64,000 nt of DNA from Aquila chrysaetos chrysaetos (taxonomy: Eukaryota; Chordata; Aves; Accipitriformes; Accipitridae): contig NC_044010.1 in assembly GCF_900496995.4 (NCBI RefSeq), positions 2,294,001 through 2,358,000 of the forward strand, written 5' to 3'. This document shows, one piece after another, positions 1 through 55,300 of this stretch. The notes beneath the pieces are model-generated. The model had not been told where the DNA came from. It saw nothing but the letters and a program-made list of their open reading frames with translations, and did not search any database. The translations under genes were made by a program, and so were the position numbers. Numbering within the stretch: the stretch's first letter is position 1; each line of letters opens with the position of its first letter.

Positions 1-2889
1 TTGTCTCCACTGATTGGTTAAATTGGGTGCACATTACTCATTTTCCCTGCATTACTGAAATAATTTTCTGGAACCTCTCTAATTCTCATTTTTCTTATTG
101 TTTTTCTCATTTTCTCTCTTCCATCTTCCTTTTAGGGAAGCTAAGATGAAGAAAGGCATCAGGCTGTTTCCCAGCTTTATGCATCTTTTTTATTTCTTGG
201 TTAAATGTTAATATTTGTTTAAGTTTTGAAATATTATTTGTTTTCTCTAGCATGACCAAAATCTAATTTCAGACTTGCTTACGCCTACACCTTACAGCCA
301 GGCTTAGAAGTAAGCTCCTCATCGCTTTGTGAATCTGGCACTACTTGAGCACCCACGGGGCTTTTGCCTCTGGGTATTACAGGACCTTTGCACTTGCTCT
401 TTGTGCCTTGACAAAATTATGAGAGTACAACTCCAAGTGCTAGAAGTCTGCCTGTGTGTGCAGGAGGAAGGAAACCTTCCTTAATCTGACAGTCCTCTGG
501 AATTTCCCATCTCTCTCAAGATTTCTGAAGACGCTTTCCCTCAGTCTCAACAATCTACTCTTTTTTCATTGTTACCCTCAGACACTATGTTCTCATTTTT
601 CAGGGCAACCAGCGTAAAGGGGTAGGTGAAATTTTGTTAGAGGTCAAGAGCCTATAACAGCTTCTATTCCTAAATTCAGCACTCTAGAAAGTAGTGTCAT
701 CTGAAACTGAGCATGCTGCACTTCAGAGCATGGGTAGCTGTGAAGTATAGCTCCCCTCACTATATATAAGATCTTGCTTATACCCAGTTTGTAGTGTTCA
801 CGTGTGTATTTATACTCACCTGACAAGACAGATTACATTCACTAATGGTTTTATTGGACAGTTGCCTTCTTTTCGGCTGTCCTACTTGTCTGTGGAGCCC
901 TAGCTCTGTCAAAGTTTATTAGTCAGCTGTTTCTTCTCACCATCCACCTGGAGATGGATACTCCTACTTGTTTATTCCATGGCCATGCTCTCTAATAAAT
1001 GTGTATCAGAATGGACCCCATGGAGAATTTTAACCTTTCCTATTTTATATAATTAGCTGAGAATTTCTCTCTAGTATATTACAAATAAAACAGATTTTTT
1101 TCCCCTTTTCTCAGACTTCCAATAAGCTGTAAAAGCCATGCAGCACAAATTTCAGTACATGAAAGCAGAGCCAGCTAACAAAGCATCAGGTTCTCATGCA
1201 TCAGGCATGCATCAGCTAATGAAAACGAGGATTTCAAAAATCTTTGTGGGGACCTAAATTTCCCTTTCAGGCTAAAGGTCATGGATATATTCAGGTATCT
1301 GTGTGTTTCTCTCATGTTGGCACCAAGACAAAAACTGAGATCGAAGGCTTGTTGTCCATGGACTCCTAAATAGGACTTTATCACTAGATGATCTAATAGT
1401 TTCTTCTAGCCACAGAGTCTTAAGTTTTGGGTCATCTTTGCAGTTGCCATAAATCCAGAATCATCTGTAAGGCAAGTGAACATGCAGGCAGCCTTTCTAG
1501 TAGTTTGGAACTTGAAGGTGGCCTCTGCATTTTCTTATCTGCAGAGCTAAAACCCATCTGTGCCAAAACCTTTCTGGAAACAGTGGATATAGTAGCACTT
1601 AGGCCTACCTTTTATCTTTTTCAGCCAAAAATATACTAATGCTTCACCTACATTACAGAAAATGCTATGATCTCACACCAGAATGGTTCTATTAGCATGC
1701 TTCCAGATGCTTTTCTTTCCTTCTTCGTCTGAGTGTGATCTGGCTTGCAATTCGTCAATGAGTTATTTAACTTTTCTTTGCCTGATGTATCAATTTTCCC
1801 ATTAAATAATATTGTTCATTGGAAGAAGCAGAATTAAAACGTAATTTTACCAAAACAAAAAGGATTTTTGGAAGTCTTCCTAAAGACGTTCTTCAAATGA
1901 CTGTCTTGTCATTAAACTTCATACTTCGTAGAAACTACTAAGCATATCAAGCTTGCTTTATTTATTTTTTAAAAAGTTTTCAAAAGATGGTTTCTGAGAT
2001 CATCATGTTTTTCTCACTGGTGTTTTCAGTTCTCATCTATATGGGTGTGGTTAAGATGTGGATAATAAGTTGTTCCATCTGAGGTAACGAGTTCTCCAAA
2101 ACAAACAAGAATTCAATTGCTTAAATTGTCTGGATGGGAAACAAGGTCCGATTTCATGAGTTGTAGGTTTAGGACTTAGGCTGCCATCAAGCAAGAAAAG
2201 ATGATTAAAAAAATCTTTCAAAAAAAGTGTTAAAGTTAGAGCTGGCTGGGTTTTTCTGATTAAAGAGAAGTGTCAGTTCATTGAAACAAAAATGTTTTAC
2301 AGGAAATCTTAGTTTGTATTAATTTTATTTTGAAGAAACTGTTTTGGAAGGCAACTTGACTACTTCCTGTCAACATGCTTAACAGGCTGCCCTAATGCTT
2401 GGCCTTTGAGAATTGGGAGAGTCTTAGCAAGTCTAGATCATCAGCATCTTTCTGAATCATTACAGCAAAATAGAGTTATGTATTGCAAAACTGCTGGAGT
2501 TGGTCCATGCTGGATCAGCCCATGATAAAGCATAACAACAGTGATCATTTCCTAGATACTAGACTCAAAATGTGTCTATCTATCTAAGTATTCTGGAGGT
2601 AAAAGAGAATTTTAAAAAAATGTATTTTCTATTTTGAAGAGGCACGTGACGACCTGTGGGAAACAATAGTTTCAAGATGCCTTTTAGGCTGACGAGTAGT
2701 CAGAATATGGAAAGATTTTCTAAATAATTTCATATCTTCAGTCCCTCTATGTGAAATAATAAACTTCCGCACTGAGGTTATTATTTCAAAGGTAAAATTT
2801 AGTGTACAAAATCTTGTTAAAAATAAAATGTGGCCATCTACATTTATGAAACCTAATTGCATTTAAAATATTGGTTTTCCCTTCTTTAG
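1..2889 (+). other. SPAG17 intron (3' part), nothing recognised
   Basis: AT-rich sequence before the first exon in the window. Only chance open frames are present. I see no repeat family, RNA gene or exon that I can defend. Confidence 0.7.
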
Positions 2890-45565
<42,676 letters not shown>

Positions 45566-45662
45566 CATGAAGATCAGCAATACTGAAATACCCAAATTGT
45601 AGTCCAGCGTTATGGAAACATCCTGATGTAGACTTTTTCATTTATTTAATCAGATTAATGTG

Positions 45663-45668
45663 AATAAA
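45663..45668 (+). terminator. poly(A) signal AATAAA, likely SPAG17
   Basis: A canonical AATAAA about 100 bp after the probable SPAG17 stop, followed by a TTTTGTCTGTC-type GT/T-rich element. Expected cleavage is near 45685. A second AATAAA at 46237 could serve a longer 3' UTR. Confidence 0.55.
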
Positions 45669-46236
45669 TATTTTGTCTGTCCCTTATTAATGGGAAAGGT
45701 AGTCCAAAAGTTGCACTGTCTTCTTACGTGTCTGTCTGAAATGCAAACAGTGGAAAGATTACTGTATTATTTCAAACCCAATGTTTGATACTCTGCACTT
45801 CAGAAGAGTGCTGAATGGTTCCCGATAGGTTTGTTTTTTAAAAAGGGTTAGGTTTCTATAACCTGTGCTGAGGCACCCGAAATCTTTTTTTAAGTACTGA
45901 GCATGCAGCAGGTTTCACTGAAGTCAACTGTGATTCTTCAGGAAACGGCTGCTGATCTGCTCTGGTCTTCCAATTCCTAAGTTTGTTTGCTTTCACAATC
46001 ATAGGCTTAACTTTCTGTGTGTTCACCTACCTTTAATTAGCTGCAGACACCAGATGGTGATTATGAGTACACAAAGTTACACTTCATGGAGGGATTCGGC
46101 TTATATCGTCTTGTTCCCCATCAGACACGATCATCTTCAAATGCAGATCTGCACATCTGTCTTCAGAGTGGAAGACTGAGCCACTTAGAGATGACCTTTT
46201 TCCCCCCTTTGTTCCTACTTATGCAGTAATGACTAA

Positions 46237-46242
46237 AATAAA
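46237..46242 (+). terminator. alternative poly(A) signal AATAAA
   Basis: A second plus-strand AATAAA, followed by CCTGTTTGTGAG, a GT-rich downstream element. It is a possible distal end of SPAG17. It is weaker as a call because nothing else marks the UTR. Confidence 0.35.
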
Positions 46243-47740
46243 CACCTCAGCCTGTTTGTGAGACACCATATTTGTATATCCAAGTGCAGTTCTGCTTTCT
46301 TTTTATGGATTCATTTCCAACGAGGTGCTTTCCTGTACGCTTCATCCTTTTTCCAGCATGTGACACCCTGACAGATGGGGAATTTTCCTTGATACATGCA
46401 GATGACTTGTTCTCTCAACACTTTACAGTGACTGAGAATCCCATGACTGGGGATTAAATCACAGTTTTTACCAGTGTAAAACATGAATGCCAGTTTTGGA
46501 CTCTCCCAACCACACTGTTAACTGAGACACATATTCTAACGGTATACATTTTAAGTGGGCCCTGTATTTTCAAGTGCTTTCCTCCTCAGGTTTGTAAATC
46601 CAGGGAATTTCACCTAAGAAAGGGCAAGTTGAGGTACCCACAGATATCACAATTCTAGTATATCAGTAGATTGCTGGCACAGGACAGACCTCCTCCATTT
46701 AAAGCGTATGCTGAGCCCCCTCAGTAGCCGTCCGAGTACCGCTTTGGTGTTTTCCACTGCCCCACCAGACATGACTATTTGTCCATCAGCTGAAAGCCAG
46801 CTCAGGAAAGTGCCAAAACAGATACCCAGCTGTGGACATGGTTTAAGCCCTCCCCACAGATGAGAAAACCCTGCAAGAAGCAGTGTCAAACTTGATCCAG
46901 GATTCTCCAACACCAATAGTTTTGCTATTGACTCTGCTGATTTCTGCCCCGATGCTTTTCTGTTTTCTGCAGAAACAGCCAACAGTCCTACACCAGTCCC
47001 CTTGGGAGTCCATTCTGGGCACTGACACAAGCCACTGTTGCCGGTACTGACTGGTCACAAGTGATACAAATCAGAGAACCAGAGGGAAAGCTCAGTGGGG
47101 AAGCCTGTGTCAACACCTACGGAGAGAGGACAACCACTTTGCACCACCTCAGAGACCTCTTCTTCCAAGGATGCTTCCCAAATCCCAGTGAGAGCAAACA
47201 AACAGAGACAATGGTGAAGGAATTCCACCTCTTCCAACTTAGATCAAAGGAGACACCTGTCATCATCGTGAGATGACCCTGCATCCCAAGGCACTCTTCT
47301 ATACCACCACCTACACCCTTGCCATCAGTCCCTGAGTTCATGTGCACCTGTGGCTGTGTTTTTTCTCCCAGGCTTCCCAGAGGATCATCAAACAGCAGCT
47401 CATTATGTAGGTTCCATAACATTTACCTCCCTGGCATTAAGGTAAACAAAGCACATCACATGGAGGCATAGAGTCAGCCTTCCCCTTTCGGATTCTCTCT
47501 GTCATCACTGCTGAAAGTGCACTGTGGTATCACAAGCCACCCCTTCGTTGGTAACACGCTAAATACTCTCTTTTGCCAGCGGGCTAGCCCATTTCAGCAG
47601 CAGCTGACATGGACGCAAGACGTCAACTGAGGTTACCGACACAATTCATCATCCTACAGTGCCTCCTCTGCCTCCCCCTGCAGTAATCCCTCTTATGAGG
47701 GTCTCCTTTGGGAGGAGTAAGGGAATACAACAGAACAAGA

Positions 47741-47780
47741 TGGAATGGAATAGAATTAGAACAGAATTAGAATAGAATAG
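47741..47780. repeat. GAATA/GAATTA simple repeat
   Basis: TGGAATGGAATAGAATTAGA followed by further AGAATAG-type units. It may be the relic of a CR1 tail on the minus strand, but too little is left to say. Confidence 0.6.
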
Positions 47781-48553
47781 GTCGGGATGGAGACATGTTT
47801 GAGTGGAGCTGTTTGATCACAAGTTTCATCCATATCTGGACAAATACAAAATTATAGAGGCACCCAGAAACAACTTGCAGAGCTGTATAAAGATTGCTAT
47901 TTCCATAAAGAGTCTGTGACCCATCTCCTGGAATCGGAGCGTGAAGTGCTGCTGTAAATTACCCAGACTCTGAAGAAGCAAGTGAACCATCAGCCCCCTG
48001 ACACAGTTATTTACTAACAACAGTTATTCTAAGAAGTGTGGTTATTACACCTGAGGTGCTGCCAAAAGATTCACCAACTGAACTGTTCGCCTTGTGCATA
48101 ATTGCTAGTAATAGAGAACCTAAGTCAAAGACAGTAGTTGGTAACAACTGGGATGCAACTAAAAATCCGTATGAAGCTCAAGGTAGAAAGAAGTCCAGCT
48201 TGGAGTACCAGAGTCAGACCTGTAAGTCCAACAGTCAAAAAAGAACCCAGAAGCAGCCCCCACCACATCCACCAAACCTGTGATTACTGGTAAAAAAGAC
48301 AGCATGTACTACAAACTAGTAACTTACCAACAGCAGCAGAGACTTGCTCACTTTATCCTGCCCCACTGCACCCGCTGTGAAAATAAGTCATTTTATCTGA
48401 TACAGGACAAGTACAACATTGCAACAATTCAGTGCAACTTCTAAGAACTGGAGCAAATACAATGCAAACCACCCACGCTTCTCATGCTCAGTCTGCCAAC
48501 TCCACAGAACAGCAGACTCCTGGATGGCAGCCCTTTCATTTGCTCCCACAGAT

Positions 48554-48559
48554 TTTATT
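48554..48559 (-). terminator. candidate poly(A) signal AATAAA for WDR3
   Basis: The minus strand reads AATAAA about 660 bp after the WDR3 stop. It is the first canonical signal I see downstream of the stop, giving a 3' UTR of roughly 0.7 kb if used. Confidence 0.4.
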
Positions 48560-48680
48560 CTCTGGAAAAAAATCCTTTGAGAACTCACACACAGGGTGAG
48601 GCAGCTGAGGCTTTACTAGAGAAACATCAGGACAAAACTCCATGAACAAAGTTGTGTCCTAAAGCATATATAAATATACC

Positions 48681-48686
48681 TTTAAT
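48681..48686 (-). terminator. candidate poly(A) signal ATTAAA for WDR3
   Basis: The minus strand reads ATTAAA about 540 bp after the WDR3 stop, followed within 50 bp by a T/GT-rich stretch. A canonical AATAAA lies further on at 48554-48559. Which one is used cannot be decided here. Confidence 0.35.
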
Positions 48687-49220
48687 AGAGTGCAGCCATG
48701 TTCTTCCCTGTCCCACTAAAAAGCAAGTGGCTGTAGACCAAGTTCTCACACTTTGGCAGAAGTCACATAGCTTTGCCCAGAGGCTCTAAGCACTGCCACA
48801 GACCACCAGCAGGTGTCAAAACAGCATAAAATCTTGCCAGCTGCCTTCCCTGGATAGGGCACGGTCTCACCAGCAGTCCACGTGCTGGATTCACTCCATT
48901 GAATCAACACTGCCCGAATGAGCTGATCGCTTCCGCAGGAGAAATCAACCGTATTTCTAATGGGCATTCCACTGGAGGAAAAGGATGCACCTTTGACAGT
49001 CACCTCAGAAATAGTTCAAATGCATACATTTGCAGCAGACCACAGAGAGTTCATCTCAGAGACAACCATTCTGAGTTGGGGTTATCCACATGGGGAGGGG
49101 ACAGACCTTGTCCCAGTCACTGGAACATCATCACAGATGTTCAGCCACAAGAACACCTCCACGGCCAGCACTGAGGTTAAATGACCCCATCCAGGTGCTC
49201 TGGGTCTTGGGCAGCAAATG

Positions 49221-49376
49221 CTAGAGCACTGCAAGAACCATCTTCTCTTTCTTCTTCCTCTTCCTCTTCTTCTCCTCAAAACGGTCAGTAGCATCAGCAA
49301 AAAATGTCACCTCATCCTTGGCCTCAATCTCCCTCTTCAGGTACTGGAGCCCTGCCATGTTGAATCCCAGCACATC
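49221..49376 (-). CDS. WDR3: WDR3 terminal coding exon
   Basis: The acceptor is GTCTCTACAG. It is read in phase 0 for 51 codons and a TAG stop at 49223-49221. It encodes [20 protein letters not shown], then [20 protein letters not shown] and [11 protein letters not shown]. The run of eleven mostly basic residues is a likely nuclear/nucleolar targeting tail. Confidence 0.97.
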   Translation of the reverse strand, partial: DVLGFNMAGLQYLKREIEAKDEVTFFADATDRFEEKKRKRKKKEKMVLAVL

Positions 49377-52300
49377 CTGTAGAGACAGACCAGTACCACA
49401 CTGTTGGACACGTCTCAGCTTGTTAGGGGGCAGAGGGTCCTGCACTGGCCACCCTCTACTAAGAAATGATGAAAGCAAGACAATCCACAGATTTAAATAA
49501 AGCAACATTATTTAAACGTCGACTTCATCCGAGTAGGAGAACAGTCAGTCCTGCACTCTGTTCCCCACAGTTCTTTCTTAAGAGCAGCTATAATCCACTG
49601 TATTTTCTGAAAGCCAAGTTGCTGGCAGGCACCTTAAGTTGCCTCTGGGAAGATGCACAGTCCGCATTATTTGAGAGACTAGTAGCCCACAGAAAAGCCC
49701 AAGAGAAATAGTTTCTTTACCTCCTACATATTTAGAAACTAGCAAGCCAAAGCCCAAACACATACATCAAAGAAAACCAAGAGTAAATGAGGGAGGGAGC
49801 ACGAGCGCAGGCTCATCACTGGGTAGTCTCACATCAGGAAGAACATTAGGAAAAGGCAGCCCACTTGCACAGGAGGAAGGTGAAATGGGCTCAGACCCCC
49901 AACTAACTTTCCTACTGGACACCACAGACAACACACATTCCCAGATATTGGCCCATCCTGTCATTCCAGATCCTGGAAAAGAGGAGTGTGCAACACTCAC
50001 CCGGGCCTCACTGACTCTGGAGGTGGTGGTTTTCTTCAGATTTTCTATCACTGTCACCAGCATGTGGTTGCTTGTGATTTGCCCAAAATGTATCCTGGGA
50101 ACAAAGCAGACAGCAATATATTCCAGCACTGTTATTAGAAACATCAGCAAGCCCCTCTCCTGAGCATCTGTATGTTCTGGACATAGGATTTTTCTTAAAT
50201 TAGGCCTCCCCAGACCAGCCTTCTATAACAGGCATGGGCAAATTTATCTGGAAAAGCTATTTTTCTGAAGCTTCTCTTCAACATACAGTGGTTCAAGGGG
50301 AAGGGCTCTCTGAGGGCACGGGCACTACAATGACTCTGTGCCAGTTAACAGTGCCATTTCAGCCTTGATGCAGGATCTTTCATACCAATGAGACTTGAGG
50401 GACCAGGACCAGCAACCCCATCTGGGCATGTCACAACACTCTGCATCCGATCAATCCACTCCCACACACCATTCACCATGGGCTGCAGTGATTCCTTATC
50501 TCCTGCAGAGAGCACGTCTTTATTCCCAAGGATGCCTCCCAAGAGCTTCAGACCCAGAGACATATGAAAAAGCCCAAATGTTCACCAAGTTCTTATGGTA
50601 CACGCGTTCACGGCAAGCAATGTCATCTTTGCAGCTCCAGGAAACGAGGTATATTCCCCAGCTCTGCGCTGTGCCAAAGCGCTGTCTCACAGCACAGGAG
50701 CAAGGGGTACCTCCCTGTTCACGTAACTGGCACAAAGTGAGCTCATGACACGCACCAGCACGAGGGTCTCGGAGGAACCGGCAGGCCCACTACTGACCAG
50801 ACCCCCGTTAGGGCTTCCTCGGGTCCAGGTTCTGGACAGCAATAGCAACCAAATTAAGACTAGCAGATCTGGAAAGACTCACTTGAGCAGGAAGAGGAGA
50901 GCTCGGCACAAGAGTTCAACTTCTGAACCCAGGTGAATATATTCATTGAAGAGTCTGAGCAGGTCAGGGACGTAGGAGAAGGGCAGCACCAGGAGAGACT
51001 CTTCCAGCTCACTGAGGAGAAAGCAAAGGGACAGAAATATTAGCCTCAGCCACTGCACTGCTACAGATGAGGAGGAAACACTTCCGTACAGGTAGGTTCT
51101 GGTGCAAAAGCTGTGCTAAGCATTCATCACTGCTTGTCTGTGGCTGTCCACAAAGCACAGTGCATCTGCACAGACTACAGTCCAGGCCAGCAGACATCTT
51201 CTGGCACAGGGAGCAGGCGCACAGTCTTCCCTCCTCAGCATCCCCAAGCTGTTCTTCACATACACGTACACCTCCAAGCAGCCAACCCACACACACAAGC
51301 TTCATCCAGCACTCCCCATGGAAGGAACAATTTCCATTCCCCAATTCCATGCATGCTCCAAAAGAGGCTGCCAGGAACAGTAACTCCAGACTCTCTAGCA
51401 CTGCCCATACCCAGCATGAGAGACCGTTGCAGGACCCCAGCCAGTCCTGGGCCCAGAAATCAATACTCAGTCACAAACCTGCGCAGCAATAAGGCTCCTG
51501 GGACTCACCTCGACTTGACCTTCTTGAAAACTTCTAGCACGTACGCAGAAGGCTGTAACAGAGAAAAGACACCAGCTCTGCATATCAAGAAACATTCTAG
51601 GACAAACATGTGCCTTAAGGTCCATTTCACCCAGCTGAAAACACACAGTCACGTCTTGTGAGATGGACAGATCAAGCTGAATATAACAAAGAGGAAACCC
51701 CTTCAGCTTCAATCAGCTGCCAGTCTGAGAAATCCTCCCTCCCAAAACATAAACCCAGCCTTCTCAGGTTACTCTAAACCGGTGAACAATATTGTGAAAA
51801 ATCTAATTTATATTCAACCAGCTAAATCGTCTCATGTTCAGTTCAATGAATCTTGTACAAACTGGATAAAAACCTCAGTGAAACAGACAAATTATACATA
51901 TAAAACCTTATACAAACTCATCTACCAAAGACTTAATTCCTGCTACTCCTGTTTATCTGCTGAAAGTGTTTGGCAGACGCAGAGCAGAGCTGGGAATTGC
52001 CAAAAAAAGTGTCTAACTACTAAGTCATAAGATTTCATTCACATCTGTTACAATTTAATATACCTATAATCATGGAGGAAGGGACAGAAGGGCTCTTGTA
52101 AGGTGATTACAGGTGGTTAGAAGGAAGACAAAAGGCTGTTTCATCTAGCATTGACATACTTTTCAGAAAAGGGGAGAAAGGAAAAACAAAGATCTTCCAA
52201 AGAGTAATTAAAAATGCAATCTAGGAGTATACATTGGAATAAACTAGGGAAACCAAAACTAATCTACTCAGAGTAGTAGGTTTTTATTTATCAATGAAAT

Positions 52301-55300
52301 CTATGCATCTCTGTGTGTATTTTGTATACAGAGTTTAGTGAAAACTGTTGTGTACTAGCATGGCATGACTGCGTAAAGGCACCAGCTCTAGCCTGCGATA
52401 CCTGGACATTTAACTACCATACAGAATTTTCTCAATGTAAATTCTTCAGCAATAGAAACGGAATCAGTAACTGCTGTATCAATGCCATAGAAATAAACCT
52501 GGGCAGCTACACAACAGCCCTGCCTCCCTCAGAGCTGCCCTGCAGTGGTTACAGCTGCAGAGACAGTGATTTAGGGTCAGGAAGCCTTCATGTGCTTCCA
52601 GCTCCTGCTTCTTGAGTCAAGGCAACACAGTAGGTACGTTGGGACAAGTGTTCCACAAGCAAGAGTCTCTCCCAAGAAAGAGGATAAGCGACTGACAGGG
52701 CATGAAGTATTTTTGTTCATGGTCTGACATACCAAATGCTCATCATGGTCAGTTCACCACATATTAGGACATCTCATAACTTGTGGCTATGTTTTTACCC
52801 AGCAGCCTTAGCACTTGGACTAGCACATTCTTCCAAGATTTTGGAAACGGGTTCAAATTCCCTTCTCTGTACAGTGGGATTCAATCAAACATCACTCACC
52901 TCCAAAGAAATTGCAAGCTACTAAGCCACAAGATTTCATTCACCCCTGTTCAATCTATTCAACTTGCAATTAAACATGCCTATATTCACGGAGGAAGGGA
53001 GAGAATGGCTCTGGCTAAGTGCTTACCGATGTCACACGGTGGGGGACACGGTGACATGGATTCTCAATCACGCATTCCAGTGGATGCTCAGGTATTTTGT
53101 GTAAGATGGCACAGCTCCTCTGGAATATGCTCTAGGACTGGCAGCAGGAGGGTGTGCCCTTAGGCACAGGAAAGGTTTGAACTAGCTTTCCCATATCTTG
53201 GACAACACTGTAAACCATTGGCTTATGATAAGGTACATGATAAGGTCATGGCTACTATCAGGGTTATGTTTAATCCTGTTGGGGTTAAACTTTTGTAACA
53301 TACATGCAAGATATAAAAAAAAACAATAAAAAAAAAACCCAAACACAAAAAACCCAAACTGTGTTCACTTTGCACAAGCAAAAGTGCTTGAGTTTTCATT
53401 TTAAGTTGAACCAAGCAGTCCTCCCTTCCCCACAGCAACCCAGTGTTTTGGCTCGGTCAGCAAATCAACCAGCCCCACTCCAGTTGAGAACAGCCCACAG
53501 CCTGTGGCCTGGGCATTCCACTTACCGTAATATTTCCATAGGCACGGAGAATGGGATTGACAGGAAAGGGAATCTGGAGACACAGAATGGGTTACAATGA
53601 GGCAGGTGTGCTGTGTACAAATGCATATTCACAGAGAAAACTTCAGCCCACAGTAGAAGAGAGCTTTTATCAAGTGCCTTCCTGCAATTCCCACACCTCT
53701 ACCCTCCCCAGAATGTCGCTGAAGGCCTCATTTGCAGCCACTAGACAATCTCATTCTCAGATGTATACGACTCACTCAAACATGTATTAATTTTCTTCCA
53801 CTTCTTAATTGTCACTTTTCTCACTTGCATCGCAGCCCCTTATTTAGCAGGGAGTGTTGACATGAGGGCAAAAAAATAGGCTTTGGGATGAATTTGCAGC
53901 AGCATGCTCTCCCAGGGACAAAACTCACATGCTACTGTGACTTTAAACATAAAGATCATTGGAAAGAACACACCACCAACCATGCCCAAGGGCACAGTGC
54001 CATTTTGTTCTCCCAAGATTTCAGCAAATCTCTGCTATTCCCAGCTGTCCGGATTTCGTCTGCATGCTGAGCCTTTCCACCTGAGCTGGAAGAATACACC
54101 CAACACACCCCGGGACTGTACATCCTCAGTCTTTTACCTCTTTTCCTGCAGCTTTGCATATGGCCTTGTGTTCCTTTAGTTTTGCCGTCTCTTCTCTATA
54201 CAGCTCGATAGCTTCCATGATCCGCTCAGCCTGTGCGGCACAAGAACGGCACATCAGTGACACCAGACAAGCCAAAGCAAAGCTCAAGTCCAACTGGACA
54301 AATGGAGGTGGAAGCAGAGGGGCTGCCTCCACAGAACATCACAGGACATTTCGCTCAGAAAGATAACCTCCACTCCAGACTGCACCACTACCCTGAGCAC
54401 ATCAGTCATGTCCTGAAGATGTCAAACACCTTCCACATTGCCCCCACTGCCCCGGGTGCTCTCTGCTGCAGCTTCAATTGTTGCCTTGACACTGAACTCC
54501 ACCCCCCGCAAGCAGTTCCCCTTTGAGGCACAAACCAGTGTCAGGCCATTTTGACTATTTAGATTCAGGATTTCCCTGTATTTACAGGAGCACCAGACTG
54601 TTCAAATCTGCAGCCATGAAATTACCCACCCTGACACCTTCTGGATACACCTCCCACCTTGGGCACTGCAATACATTTCCACCTCCCACAGATGCCCACT
54701 GGACCGGGCAGGCCTTCGAGGAGAGGCCTGATGCCTAGACAATGTCCCAGCTGCCTCGTGCTCCTTTGTGCTGCAAACCCCAAAAGGGCAAGAGCAGCCC
54801 CTTCCGTCCCATGCATGACTGGCAGAGAAAGCTGCAGCTACAGGAACCCCACACCTCATTCCCTGGAGAGATCTCTGGAGAAGATAATTCCTGGCCCAGG
54901 ACTCTCCAGAGTCACACCCCTCCCTGTTGCCCATGGAGCAGGACAGACTGCTCTTGCAGGCAGAGGCGATCTGCCGTTATGTGACAGCACAGGTTACTCC
55001 TCTTCAAACTACTGCTCCCACCCTGTGACAGCCTCCCTCCTTGAGAGATTGATAAGGCACAAAGCAATGCTGGCAGACCCACACAATCTTACCGCTTTGA
55101 TGGTTTCAATAGTCTTCTTTCCTGCCAGCCCTGTCTCTCCTTGCGTCTCTCCAGCCACCTACAAAATACAGAGTTTGCAGCTCCCCCCTCCCGTAGCTGA
55201 TAGACATAGGCACCCCCTGCATCGTACCACAGTTCATACTAAGAAAAACATCAGCCCCATTCCCTAAACTGGTCATTTATCTGCAGAAATACAAGATTTC

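Larger units (their letters stand above)
45566..49220. other. space between convergent SPAG17 and WDR3 ends
   Basis: About 3.65 kb including both 3' UTRs. It holds two plus-strand poly(A) signals (45663, 46237), two minus-strand candidates (48554, 48681) and a GAATA-type simple repeat at 47741. A minus-strand open frame of 127 codons at 46647-47030 has no recognisable family. Confidence 0.7.
49377..53525 (-). other. WDR3 introns between last five coding exons
   Basis: Introns 49377-50000, 50095-50882, 51012-51508 and 51553-53525. The last holds the 52.0/52.9-kb direct repeat. No snoRNA boxes or transposons could be made out. Confidence 0.65.

Noticed and set aside
1440..1530. Possible SPAG17 exon after TCATCTTTGCAG
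   Set aside because: One frame is open for about 26 codons, but the end phase does not fit the exon at 2890, the donor is poor and the sequence is not familiar.
46647..47030. Minus-strand open frame of 127 codons between the two genes
   Set aside because: No recognisable domain, no splice or promoter context and no repeat match that I know. It is in GC-balanced DNA where such a length can arise by chance.
51113..51661. Plus-strand open frame of 182 codons
   Set aside because: It is antisense to WDR3, crosses the WDR3 exon 51509-51552 and shows low-complexity S/T/P/H composition without a family.
54659..55267. Plus-strand open frame of 202 codons
   Set aside because: It is antisense to WDR3, covers the exon 55093-55158 and has no recognisable protein features.
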